A stretch of DNA of 48,610 nucleotides from Paracoccaceae bacterium (GTDB lineage Bacteria; Pseudomonadota; Alphaproteobacteria; Rhodobacterales; Rhodobacteraceae): positions 1-48,610 of the forward strand of contig JAPYON010000004.1 in NCBI GenBank assembly GCA_029938175.1, written 5' to 3'. A model generated the notes under the pieces. The model was given only the letters and a program-made list of their open reading frames with translations. It had not been told where the DNA came from and made no database searches. Position numbers and translations under genes: made by a program. This document shows positions 36,861 through 45,195 of this stretch, in pieces. Position 1 is the first letter of the stretch, and the number at the start of each line of letters is the position of its first letter.

Positions 36861-37166
36861 TCAGACTGACTGTGTTTGTTTGCCGAGGGCCCGGTTCGAA
36901 GGCCCTTTTGTGCGAAAAATTTCGCGAAAATGAACAGGCGAAGGCGCTAGATTGATGCCTTGCGTTGCGCCGGCCAGATAAGCACCAACAATGGAATTAT
37001 CGGAACTCTGAACCCCGACCAAACGCGCATTTGCCATGACGGCCTCGTCGAACAAAATGGCGTTGCTATGCTCGGGCGACCATTCTCCAGATGCGGTAAG
37101 GTAGACAACCTCTCCACTAAGCAAATCGTTTGCGGTAATAACACTCAGATGGGTTTCATTTTTCAT
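36861..37166 (-). CDS. DUF2849 domain-containing protein
   Basis: 101 residues. SVITANDLLSGEVVYLTASGEW and the C-terminal PSPVHFREIFRTKGPSNRAL match DUF2849, a small family nearly always found just upstream of cysI in alphaproteobacteria and assumed to assist sulfite reduction or siroheme supply. No catalytic residues are known. It lies 33 bp before cysI and 20 bp after a second, shorter DUF2849-like gene. Confidence 0.85.
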   Translation of the reverse strand: MKNETHLSVITANDLLSGEVVYLTASGEWSPEHSNAILFDEAVMANARLVGVQSSDNSIVGAYLAGATQGINLAPSPVHFREIFRTKGPSNRALGKQTQSV

Positions 37167-37186
37167 AGTTCAATTCCTTGAGTAAC

Positions 37187-37423
37187 CTATGCTGCGATAA
37201 GTTCTGGCAGGCCATGCACCCCTTCGCGGGCATCGATCAGTGTGGCGTCAACCACTTCACGAAGGCGCCGCGCAAACGCCAGCCTCCAGCCAAAATCTTC
37301 TTCGGTCAGAAGTTCCGCGGCGGTGATATCCGTGCTCCAAGCATCGCACGAGGTCAAAAACACCGGTTCGCCATCTATTGTGTCTTTGGCTAAAATAACT
37401 TTTTGTGCTTCTGAGGCGGCCAT
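37187..37423 (-). CDS. Second, shorter DUF2849-like protein
   Basis: 78 residues. KVILAKDTIDGEPVFLTSCD and AWSTDITAAELLTEED follow the same pattern as the first half of DUF2849, including the position of the xxDxxxGExVxLT core, but the C-terminal HFREIFR motif is missing. It could be a diverged duplicate that lost its tail, or a distinct small protein. It seems to lead the sulfur operon, with the first DUF2849 gene 20 bp downstream. Confidence 0.65.
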   Translation of the reverse strand: MAASEAQKVILAKDTIDGEPVFLTSCDAWSTDITAAELLTEEDFGWRLAFARRLREVVDATLIDAREGVHGLPELIAA

Positions 37424-37580
37424 GTCGGGTCTCCGATTGTGAGGAAGTTTATATCGCTGCGGCTACTCCTAATATAAAATATTATTCTAATAGGTTGCTA
37501 CCCGTGCACATAAATAAGAACTATATATCGAGTTAGATGTCGATTTCACGACAATATCCCGTAACCGAGCAAAAACTGAA

Positions 37581-37730
37581 ATGACAGTCAGAATTGATGC
37601 TCTGGATTGGAACATCCTCAATTCAATGCAGGAAGGTACGGCCCTCTTTATGAATGAGATTTCTCGAAAAGTGCCGTCATCGCGGACGCCGAATACCCGC
37701 CTGCTCTCAACGATCTTCTTTGGGCTGTGA
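37581..37730 (+). pseudogene. Lrp/AsnC-family regulator remnant
   Basis: A 49-residue open frame starting at ATG 37581. MTVRIDALDWNILNSMQEG followed by MNEISRKVPSSRTP resembles the N-terminal helix-turn-helix of Lrp/AsnC proteins (D-x-x-D/L-D-W-K-I-L and the E-I-S-x-x-V recognition start). It then diverges and stops, with no RAM domain downstream. It sits divergent from the sulfur operon, where an Lrp-type regulator is a plausible original resident. Only the first half of the HTH can be recognised. Confidence 0.6.
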
Positions 37731-37879
37731 GCGGATCTCTACATTTGATCGTCAGCACTGTCAGTTGCGTCGGCCTATGTCGATTTTCCAATCAAACCCT
37801 ATCATATCTTGCAGCCAAATCTTGGGTGTATTTGCATTCAAACAAACGCGTAAAAATGTGATGGATGTACCATTCAAAT
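37731..37879. other. Gene-free stretch after the Lrp remnant
   Basis: About 150 bp with no recognisable gene. It lies between the Lrp remnant and the end of the outer-membrane protein gene. Presumably it holds decayed remainder of the regulator; no terminator hairpin stood out. Confidence 0.4.
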
Positions 37880-39316
37880 CTAGTGCAGCGTAGTAATCGG
37901 GAACTTAAAACCAAGACTTGCCAATAAGGGGTGTAGTCCTCCGCTTTGCAGTGTTTGTAGTTGGCCCAACCCAAGCGTCAGACTAGTAAAATCTGTGAGG
38001 CGATAATCTGCTTCGACTTTGCAACCTCCAAGAAGCCCGCCCTTTGCGTTAACACCCGCCCCACCCGCAGCCCCAATAAATACCTCCCCCGATAGGGAAA
38101 TTTCCTCAGAAACTGCATAACTATACCCAATGCCCAACAAACCCATCTGAAACCCGCCCGCGTCTCCGGAAAATGCGGTATAGGCTTGGCCGGTCAGGTA
38201 GGTATTTTTTAGAAGAAATACATCTACCTCAGCAGAAATCATCGCTGGTGAGGCCGTGCTGGCCGCCCCGAGTTTGCGAAATTCTGGTGAGGTGATTAGT
38301 TGTGTCACACCCGTGCTTGCCTGCCAGCGCACAAGCTCCGGCATTCCACCTAACCCCGTTCCGAATGCATAGGACGCTTTGATCGCCGGGGTCAGAGCCG
38401 TAAAGTCACCGTTGAGCGAGGATATTGCGCCCAGATCCACCGCCAGATTCAAATGCTCCAAGGTATCGATCTGAGCACCTACACTTGCCGAAATCAGCAA
38501 GCCGCCACCCGTATCCACGGCACCACCGCCGCCAATACCCACGCCTATGTCGGCGTAAAAATCCAGTGGCGCAATGTTCCACAAATACCGTCGGCCCAAC
38601 ACCCAGTCTGCGTACCCCTCGGCATCACCGTAAACGACGCCGCTGGCCTGAATAAAACTTTCGCTGTTGGTGTCATGGGCAAATGTCAGCTCTGCGCCCA
38701 TCAACCACATATTCTGCAATTCACCGCCACCGCGCTTTTTATTATTCAGAGGAATGTAGCTTCTGACAATTGGTGTTAGTGCGTTAACCCGCGTGACGTC
38801 CCTAAAGGCGAAGCCACCGGTCGGGTGTCCGCCAACGAGTTCGATATTCAAAGGGCGCGTGAATGTCAGTGTAAAAGCTGGTGTTGAGATATCGGATCCG
38901 GAAACTGAGACAAATGAGGCGCCAACGCCGATGCGATAGTCGCCAAAATCATAGCCGAAATGGGCCTGTGGACGCAGCATCAATCCGTCACCCGAGACCT
39001 GACTGGCCCCGCCGCCACCGCCTATAAAAATGCTGGCGTCCCAAAACAGATTATCGGTAATGGTGGTGTGTTTGCCAAGTTCCCAGCCGCCAACGAAAAA
39101 CCCGCCGCCAGTTCCGATCGCAGCAGAATATATGCTGGCACCGCCGTAGTATCCTTGCGTCACCCTGTAGGACAGAGACATGCCATTAAGCCCGCGAATA
39201 TCGGATTGTTCTAGGGTAAGATAATCAAGCCCAAGCCTGAATTCGAGATTTGGCCTACCGGCCAAGGCTGGGCTGGCAGCGAGTAAAAGCGTCGTGATTG
39301 CAATAAGGTTTTTCAT
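37880..39316 (-). CDS. Predicted outer-membrane beta-barrel protein with three glycine-rich modules
   Basis: 478 residues. Signal peptide MKNLIAITTLLLAASPALA with probable cleavage before Gly20. The rest is alternating hydrophobic strands with glycine-rich turns. Three related modules are visible at about 25-155, 205-318 and 358-472. Each has a strand-rich first part, then a glycine block (SIFIGGGGGASQVSGDG, GVGIGGGGAVDTGGGLL, VFIGAAGGAGVNAKGGLL), then strands ending in a short aromatic C-terminal strand (SYAF, GFKF). I do not recognise a named family. Its position beside the wza/wzc genes, transcribed away from them, suggests a cell-surface role linked to exopolysaccharide. Confidence 0.75.
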   Translation of the reverse strand: MKNLIAITTLLLAASPALAGRPNLEFRLGLDYLTLEQSDIRGLNGMSLSYRVTQGYYGGASIYSAAIGTGGGFFVGGWELGKHTTITDNLFWDASIFIGGGGGASQVSGDGLMLRPQAHFGYDFGDYRIGVGASFVSVSGSDISTPAFTLTFTRPLNIELVGGHPTGGFAFRDVTRVNALTPIVRSYIPLNNKKRGGGELQNMWLMGAELTFAHDTNSESFIQASGVVYGDAEGYADWVLGRRYLWNIAPLDFYADIGVGIGGGGAVDTGGGLLISASVGAQIDTLEHLNLAVDLGAISSLNGDFTALTPAIKASYAFGTGLGGMPELVRWQASTGVTQLITSPEFRKLGAASTASPAMISAEVDVFLLKNTYLTGQAYTAFSGDAGGFQMGLLGIGYSYAVSEEISLSGEVFIGAAGGAGVNAKGGLLGGCKVEADYRLTDFTSLTLGLGQLQTLQSGGLHPLLASLGFKFPITTLH

Positions 39317-39464
39317 TTATTTCCTTTGGCGCGATACAATATTTCCATTGCATCAGGATAATTCCAGTTTGGATTTCTTTTTAGCCGAGAGACACAGAAT
39401 ACGCGCGGCTACTTTGTGTGTCAAAAATTGAAAGTTCCCTGTTGAATTTGATACGGAAACTTAT

Positions 39465-39620
39465 AAATGGCGGCATCTGGCCGAAAATCACTTCGGTAAA
39501 GTTAAGGAATACTGCGAAATTGCGCTGAGGTCGCGCAAAGCAGACCAAAATTTTATGGCTTCACTACCATTGCGGTGCTCATCTACGATGAAACCATTAC
39601 GCCACGGCAAGCGATTGGAA
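39465..39620 (+). pseudogene. IS5-type transposase C-terminal remnant
   Basis: Translation from about 39474 reads HLAENHFGKVKEYCEIALRS then RKADQNFMAS, which fits the end of IS5-family DDE transposases (the pattern R-x-x-x-E-N-x-F-x-K-x-K-x-x-x-x-I-A-x-R-x-x-K-x-x-x-x-F). After NFMAS the frame shifts by one, and the next frame gives TTIAVLIYDE. No inverted repeats or 5' part remain. The remnant lies in the 422-bp gap upstream of the wzc-like gene. Confidence 0.6.
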
Positions 39621-39673
39621 AGGTAGACATTTCGTTTTTAGTAGTATCCCATACGGGTTACGGGTAATACTTG

Positions 39674-39721
39674 TTAAGTATAATTAACCATTACTACTTA
39701 AGTATAATTAACCATTACTAC
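39674..39721. repeat. Two perfect 24-bp tandem repeats containing TATAAT
   Basis: The unit TTAAGTATAATTAACC-ATTACTAC occurs twice back to back (39674-39697 and 39698-39721) with no mismatch. Each copy carries TATAAT, the ideal -10 hexamer. The second copy ends 17 bp before the start codon of the wzc-like gene at 39739. It may be a duplicated promoter or a binding-site repeat; the copy number could vary by slippage. Confidence 0.9.
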
Positions 39722-39738
39722 TAGGGCTTACCGATTGC

Positions 39739-41697
39739 ATGAACCAAACTACCAACAATTATGATGCCGATGATGAAATTGATCTTCTCGAGTTATTTGC
39801 GGCTTTGGCATCTAAATGGGCAATAATTGCTGCCTTCGGATTTATCTTTGTGACCTTAGCTGGATATTACGCTTATAGGGTTGCGATCCCGAAATATGAA
39901 AGCCGCGCCGTCTTCTCCATGCCAAATAGCTCGGGCTCTTCAGGGGGTGGGATTGCTGATCTGGCAGGCCTGGCTGGGCTGGATCTTCCATCTGGATCGG
40001 GCTCCAATAATGTCATTGACCGCGTCGCTGGGCGTGACTTTATAGTAGAGCTTGCGCGTGATCTGGACTTTCTTTCCGACCCATTTTTTAATTCCACCCT
40101 CAATCCGCCGGGGGTGCGGCAGAGGCTTTTTGTGGCTCTGGGGGCAGGTGCGGCAGAGCCGCCAACCGTGGAGGCGCTTGAAAGCGGGCTAGTCAGCGAA
40201 TTTGAGAAAAACATTTCAATCGAAACCACAGAGGACGGCGCTTACAGCATTACGTTTTCGCACATAAATCCTGGCACCGCCTCAGTAATTACGAATGCGG
40301 TCGTGGATAAAGTTCTGACCAAGTCTCGTGAGGGGCAGATTCATGAGCAGAGATTAAGGGTGGAGTACCTTTCGGAGCAATTATTTATTGCCCAAGACAA
40401 TCTAGATAATGCCACCGAGAAGGTTCAAGAATTTGCAGTTGTAAACAACATGCTGTCCGTTCAGGAGCTGCTGCAGCGCTCCCAACAGCTAACAAAGATG
40501 CGGGAGCGCCGGGACGACCTAACCTCAAATATGGCCGCCCTAACAAAACTCGCCAACTTTTTGGGCGCGCCGGATAGTCGTGCCGGAACCATTGAAGACT
40601 TCCTCAAAAATAATAACCGCCTGCAAGATCGCGAAATTGCCTTACTGATTGGAAGCCTGGCGACGCGGGACGACTGGCTCGAATTAGAGGGACACACCAT
40701 CATGGGCGCTTCCCAAAACTTCTCGGACCAACTCGCCCAGATAAATCGAAACATAGCAACCTTTAAGGCGGAGGCCGCCGCAACGGCCGAAGACGCGGCG
40801 ACGCTGGCCCACCTGGAGCGAGATGTTAAGGTTGAGACCGCAACGTATGAAGTGATCGTGGGGCAGTTCAAGCAGCAGGCACTCACTTCCGGCTTCGAGC
40901 TTTCACTTGGAACTATTTATGAAACCGCGGTCCCCGCAATTGGGCCGAGTTCACCAAAAAAGCCCCTCATATTGGCGCTGGGGGGCGTACTGGGAGTATT
41001 CCTCGGGAGCTGCGCCACACTATTCCTCTCAATGAGGCGTGGGAGCCTGCACACCAGGGGCGCTATGGATGGGCACCTCGGCGCCCGGGCAGTATACTTT
41101 AATCGCCGCGCATTCCCGCGACTGGAGGGGGGAAACCTATCCCGCCTGGTCAAGCGCTTCCAGAAGTTAACCGCCCCCGAAGTGGAGGAATTCGCCTACG
41201 CCCTAAACGCCCAGGGCAAGACCACCCACCTAATTGTCCCGCCTGCGCCATCGGCGGCCCCCGCCCTGACGGCCCTTGCCCTGAGTAAGGCCGGCGGCCT
41301 AGGGAGCAGTGCGCTGGTCATTGATTTATTTAGTCAGCTTAAAGTTACTTGCTATAGCGATGAGGCCCAAACTGTTGCGGGTTACGGCGTACGCCCGACA
41401 TCTGTTGGGTTTAGCATTGCCACGCCAACCAGCCCAGGGCTGGTTTCACCGCAAAATGTTGCGCAACCAGAATTCACGGAAGCACTTAGGGTCCTGATGG
41501 GCGGCTACGCGACTACAATTATCCTCACAAAACCAGTCGGTGGTGCGGGCTACATGCTGGAGGGGCTCCAGGGACTGGATCCACTGGTTGTGTCGTCTGG
41601 CAAGCTAGGGAAAATTACATCCGGGTCGCTTCAGCGGCTCAAATCACTGCTGCCCGATGGTGACGGAACATCTAAGAGGCTATTATTCATATGCTAG
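39739..41697 (+). CDS. Wzz/Wzc-like polysaccharide co-polymerase with degenerate kinase domain
   Basis: 652 residues. Wzz domain with a transmembrane helix at about 27-45 and a YESRAVFSMP segment, then a long periplasmic coiled-coil (about 200-360) and a second helix at about 409-430. The cytoplasmic C-terminal domain (430-652) aligns loosely with BY-kinases (HLIVPPAPSAAPALTALALS, SSALVIDLF) but lacks a Walker A GxxGxGKT and a terminal tyrosine cluster. It should set chain length or open the export channel, probably without autophosphorylation. It overlaps the wza-like gene by 7 bp. Base usage differs from the core genes. Confidence 0.85.
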   Translation: MNQTTNNYDADDEIDLLELFAALASKWAIIAAFGFIFVTLAGYYAYRVAIPKYESRAVFSMPNSSGSSGGGIADLAGLAGLDLPSGSGSNNVIDRVAGRDFIVELARDLDFLSDPFFNSTLNPPGVRQRLFVALGAGAAEPPTVEALESGLVSEFEKNISIETTEDGAYSITFSHINPGTASVITNAVVDKVLTKSREGQIHEQRLRVEYLSEQLFIAQDNLDNATEKVQEFAVVNNMLSVQELLQRSQQLTKMRERRDDLTSNMAALTKLANFLGAPDSRAGTIEDFLKNNNRLQDREIALLIGSLATRDDWLELEGHTIMGASQNFSDQLAQINRNIATFKAEAAATAEDAATLAHLERDVKVETATYEVIVGQFKQQALTSGFELSLGTIYETAVPAIGPSSPKKPLILALGGVLGVFLGSCATLFLSMRRGSLHTRGAMDGHLGARAVYFNRRAFPRLEGGNLSRLVKRFQKLTAPEVEEFAYALNAQGKTTHLIVPPAPSAAPALTALALSKAGGLGSSALVIDLFSQLKVTCYSDEAQTVAGYGVRPTSVGFSIATPTSPGLVSPQNVAQPEFTEALRVLMGGYATTIILTKPVGGAGYMLEGLQGLDPLVVSSGKLGKITSGSLQRLKSLLPDGDGTSKRLLFIC

Positions 41698-43427
41698 TTG
41701 AGCGCCCCGCACACTCAAAGTCGCTACGCGGCCTGACCCTCGTGACTGCCCTCACATTTCTTATTGGCTGCGGCGCCGTCTATACACCGCAAAACCTACC
41801 GCGCCAGGGCCGCGAGGCTGAGAAAAGTCAAGCGGACATTGAACTTACATTCATTGCCCTTGATAGGGCCGCCGTGATTACTGCAAATCAAGCAGAATAC
41901 AAGAGGCGGGTGATCGATGGCAGCAACTTGAATGGCTCGGCGCGCCTGCAAACAGAATCGGCTGCCCTCGCCCCGAATTGGCCCGCCACTGCACCCCCAC
42001 AGCCCTACCTCATCGGGGCTGGGGATACGCTTGCCCTGACTAGGATTATGGGCTCGGACAGGGGCGCCGCGCTGGCAACGCAAAAAATACGTGTGTCAGA
42101 AACCGGGCACATAACACTGCTGGACGTGGGGAGGGAGCAACTTCAAGAGCGCCTGCCAAGTGAGCGCGGACCACTCCCCTACCTCATCGGGGTCGGGGAC
42201 GTATTGGGTTATTCATCAATCATCACAACAATTGATGGAACGGGAACACCCACACGAACAGTCCAAAGTCAAAGCTTGCTGGTTTCAGCTACCGGAGATG
42301 TGAGCATCCTCGGTGTGGGCGACGTGTCAGTGTCCGGCTTGAATTTGGCGGAGGCCAGGAATGAGGTCGCCCAGCTCTTGTTGCGCCGCGGCCTGGCAAT
42401 TGATTTTCAGATCGGAATTACTGGCTTCAACTCCCAACAATATATTGTTGGTGGCGCGTATGGCGCCGGCGGCCAGGCATTCACGAGTGAGCCAGTAACT
42501 TTGAACGCCTTAATTACAATGCGTGGAGTGACGGAAGCAGAAATCGACCGGCTCAATATTTACGTGCGCGTGATAAGGGGGGATCGGGAGTACATAATTT
42601 CCGCGAAGCGTCTCCTGACGGGTGTCGAGGAATACTACATTCACTCGGGCGACAGAATACTAGTTGAGGTGTCGAGTTTGAGCCCGATGCTTGACCCCAT
42701 TCCCGTGGCCGGCCTGACGGCCGATCAGGCGCGGGGGCTTATCGAGGGCGAGTACAGGGCAAATCAACTGACATCCAGAACAAGCCTGGAGGTTACGGGC
42801 TTCACGTCACAAAAGTATTTCGTGTCTGGCGATGTGGCCAGGGGCGGCGTCTACCCCCTCACGAACACACCAGTATTGTTGGCCGAGGCGCTGGCAGTGG
42901 CGGACTTGAGGGTAGATTCAGACGCAGACGCGCCCCGGAGCTTTGCGGACCACGACAAGGTAATTAAACTTACTAGGGCCGGCCACGGCTATAGATTTTC
43001 AGCGCGCGAGTTACTCGCCAACCCAGCCGGTCTCTACGTGCACTCCGGCGACCGCCTGGCCGTCACTGACCTACGGTATCGCTCGGAGAAGGTTATCATA
43101 GCGGGCGCCGTTGCGCGGCAGACCATTTACCCGATCACGGCGGAGGATAGGCAGACCCTCAGTGACGCGCTATATTCGGCGGGCGCCCTAAGTACTTCGA
43201 GTGGGGATCCCAGCCAAATATATGTGCTGCGCCAGGCGGGCGAGGCATACGCCTACCACTTGGACGGATCGAACCCGGCGCGACTATTTTTAGCTAGCGA
43301 ATTTGAACTGCGCCCAAATGATATTATTTTCATTGCGGAGCAGCCGATCATTCAGTTTAATCGGGTGCTGCAGCAGGTATTGCAGGGCATCGGGGGAATT
43401 ACGGCGCTAACGGACCAAATCAACTAA
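41691..43427 (+). CDS. Wza-like polysaccharide export lipoprotein with SLBB modules
   Basis: 578 residues. Lipoprotein leader with LIGC lipobox, Cys27. The export-domain opening appears twice: PYLIGAGDTLALTRIMG and PYLIGVGDVLGYSSII, about 60 residues apart. Then follow three SLBB-type modules, each with a surface loop such as QQYIVGGAYG, QKYFVSGDVARGG and KVIIAGAVARQ. The end is a predicted membrane-spanning helix region (FNRVLQQVLQGIGGI). It should form the outer-membrane channel for the polysaccharide. Longer than E. coli Wza (379) because of the duplication and extra SLBB domain. Start overlaps the wzc-like gene. Confidence 0.9.
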   Translation: MLVERPAHSKSLRGLTLVTALTFLIGCGAVYTPQNLPRQGREAEKSQADIELTFIALDRAAVITANQAEYKRRVIDGSNLNGSARLQTESAALAPNWPATAPPQPYLIGAGDTLALTRIMGSDRGAALATQKIRVSETGHITLLDVGREQLQERLPSERGPLPYLIGVGDVLGYSSIITTIDGTGTPTRTVQSQSLLVSATGDVSILGVGDVSVSGLNLAEARNEVAQLLLRRGLAIDFQIGITGFNSQQYIVGGAYGAGGQAFTSEPVTLNALITMRGVTEAEIDRLNIYVRVIRGDREYIISAKRLLTGVEEYYIHSGDRILVEVSSLSPMLDPIPVAGLTADQARGLIEGEYRANQLTSRTSLEVTGFTSQKYFVSGDVARGGVYPLTNTPVLLAEALAVADLRVDSDADAPRSFADHDKVIKLTRAGHGYRFSARELLANPAGLYVHSGDRLAVTDLRYRSEKVIIAGAVARQTIYPITAEDRQTLSDALYSAGALSTSSGDPSQIYVLRQAGEAYAYHLDGSNPARLFLASEFELRPNDIIFIAEQPIIQFNRVLQQVLQGIGGITALTDQIN

Positions 43428-43474
43428 AGCGAAATCTTTTTTATCGAAACAGCTAATGGGTAAGTATACACACA

Positions 43475-44590
43475 ATGGTTTACCTCGAACGTACATTCGA
43501 CATGGATTTAAATATGCCGGCAATGGAAATTGCTGCCATTCTGGGATCCTTTGTAATTTGCCTGCTCATTTTACTAACTAAACGCAAGCACATTAAAGTC
43601 ACAGCGCAGGGCCACGCGGGAACTGCAGTCCAGAGTTCCCATGCGGACCCGACCCCGCGAATTGGCGGCGCTGGAATTCTAATTGGCATGGCCATAGTGG
43701 CCGGATTTTTTGTACTTTACTATCACACCATCACGGCGGGGGCATTTTTTCTCTCAATAATACCGGTCTTCGTAGCGGGTGCACTTGAGGACTTAGGTAG
43801 GGCAGTAAGCCCCAGGGCGCGTTTATTTGCGGCGGCATTTTCCGCGGGGCTTGCCGTTGTGATCATGGATGCTTGGATGCCCAGGGTAGATATTCCCTAC
43901 CTTGACAGCCTATTCGCCTTTGCGCCACTCGCCATAGCATTTACAATTTTTGCGTCCACGGGAGTGTGCCACAGTATTAACGTAATCGACGGGGTTAATG
44001 GCCTGAGTTCGAGTGTTGCCCTCGCCGCCACAATTGGCCTGGCCCTTATTTCCCTGCGTGCGGGCGACCAGCTCATTTATGTTCTAAGTGTCCTCACGGC
44101 CTGCGTCGTGCTGGGGTTTTTATTCTTCAATTTTCCCTTTGGAAATCTATTCCTGGGGGATGGCGGCGCCTATACGCTGGGCCACCTGCTGGCGTGGTAT
44201 TCAATCGGCCTGATTATGCGCAATGACCAGGTGAGCACCTGGTCCGTCCTCCTAATCCTCTTCTGGCCGATTATGGAGGTATTATACTCAATTTACCGCC
44301 GCAGGAAAATAAAGTCGGCCATCTATCAGCCCGACCGTGCGCACGTACACCAAATCATTATGCACCTCCTGCGGGAACGCTGGCTGCCGGTTCGCTGGGC
44401 GCGCGCCGCCAATCCCCTAACTACGGTCGTGCTACTTCCGCTCATTGCAATGCCAGTGATTGTGGCCGTACAATTCTGGAGATCTCCACTTCTCGGCTTT
44501 ATTGGCGTCGTTGTATTTTTTGCGCTGTATGTATTTTTGTATGGAAGGTTGGCGCGCGCGGGTGCTGGCGGCAAAACGATCACCCCCTGA
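43475..44590 (+). CDS. Polyprenyl-phosphate sugar-1-phosphate transferase (WecA/WbpL-like, GT4)
   Basis: 371 residues with about ten transmembrane helices. Motifs of the MraY/WecA family: VAGALEDLG (Glu105-Asp106, the Mg site), NVIDGVNGL at 169-177, NLFLGDGGAY around 224-233 and the RAHVHQ segment with His290 and His292. It transfers a sugar-1-phosphate to undecaprenyl phosphate and would start the repeat unit. The sugar is unknown. An alternative start at ATG 43502 is possible. The stop codon lies in the loop of a 7-bp perfect hairpin. Confidence 0.88.
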   Translation: MVYLERTFDMDLNMPAMEIAAILGSFVICLLILLTKRKHIKVTAQGHAGTAVQSSHADPTPRIGGAGILIGMAIVAGFFVLYYHTITAGAFFLSIIPVFVAGALEDLGRAVSPRARLFAAAFSAGLAVVIMDAWMPRVDIPYLDSLFAFAPLAIAFTIFASTGVCHSINVIDGVNGLSSSVALAATIGLALISLRAGDQLIYVLSVLTACVVLGFLFFNFPFGNLFLGDGGAYTLGHLLAWYSIGLIMRNDQVSTWSVLLILFWPIMEVLYSIYRRRKIKSAIYQPDRAHVHQIIMHLLRERWLPVRWARAANPLTTVVLLPLIAMPVIVAVQFWRSPLLGFIGVVVFFALYVFLYGRLARAGAGGKTITP

Positions 44591-44597
44591 GGGGGTG
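44581..44597. terminator. Perfect hairpin with the stop codon in its loop
   Basis: CACCCCC (44581-44587), TGA (44588-44590), GGGGGTG (44591-44597). The 7-bp GC-rich stem has the stop codon of the glycosyltransferase as its loop. It lacks a T run, so it is not a standard intrinsic terminator; it may stabilise the RNA end or block read-through. Confidence 0.55.
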
Positions 44598-44682
44598 GGT
44601 AGTGGCAATCTGCACTTTGCCACTCGGGCGGCGCGGAGCCACGGAACTGGAAATTTGACATTATTTTGCGCGGCGCGCGGCC

Positions 44683-45195
44683 TCACACCACCTGCACTGC
44701 GCCCGGGGGTACGGCGATGCGCGTCGAGCGGCCCATTAAGTCCAGCAGCACCCAGACCCTCTGGCCCGGACTGACCGCGTCAACCGTGGCGGTGAAGTCC
44801 GCAAATGGTCCGCCGGATATTACCACCTCGTCACCGGGCCGCAGCGCTGGCGGGGGCAGTAGCCTCCCCTCGCCATCGCAGCGCGCCACCAAGCCAGAAA
44901 TCAGCTCAAGCGGGACGGCCTGGGGCCCGTCGCCGAAACTTACCAGCCGCGTGACGCCGTGGGTGCTGTTGACGGCGCCCCAGCCCCCCACTGCCGTGTC
45001 GAGGGCCACAAACATGTAGCCCGCGAAGAGTGGTCGCAATGCGCTGGCGAACTTCTCGGACTTGCGGCGGGTCTCCTCGAGCATTGGGTGGAACGTCTGG
45101 AAGCCCTGCCGCCGCAAATTGCGCTCCGCGATTATGTGGCAGTTGGGCTTGATCTGCGCGAGGTACCAGGTGGTTTCGTCCTGAGGTGTCTGCAC
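44683..45195 (-). CDS. NusG/RfaH-like transcription antiterminator
   Basis: 170 residues from GTG 45195. NusG N-terminal domain: TWYLAQIKPNCHIIAERNLR, then FHPMLEETRRKSEKFASALR and PLFAGYMFVALDTA. A KOW-type C-terminal domain follows (LRPGDEVVISGGPFADFTAT). Specialised NusG paralogues of this kind bind paused RNA polymerase at ops sites and help long polysaccharide operons to be read. GTG 45195 has GGGGA 5 bp upstream. The longer frame to 45312 adds a hydrophobic leader unusual for NusG. It is transcribed against the surrounding EPS genes. Confidence 0.88.
   Translation of the reverse strand: MQTPQDETTWYLAQIKPNCHIIAERNLRRQGFQTFHPMLEETRRKSEKFASALRPLFAGYMFVALDTAVGGWGAVNSTHGVTRLVSFGDGPQAVPLELISGLVARCDGEGRLLPPPALRPGDEVVISGGPFADFTATVDAVSPGQRVWVLLDLMGRSTRIAVPPGAVQVV

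Noticed and set aside
39674-39721. Tandem repeat considered as a CRISPR fragment
   Set aside because: The two units are directly adjacent without spacers and no cas genes are present.
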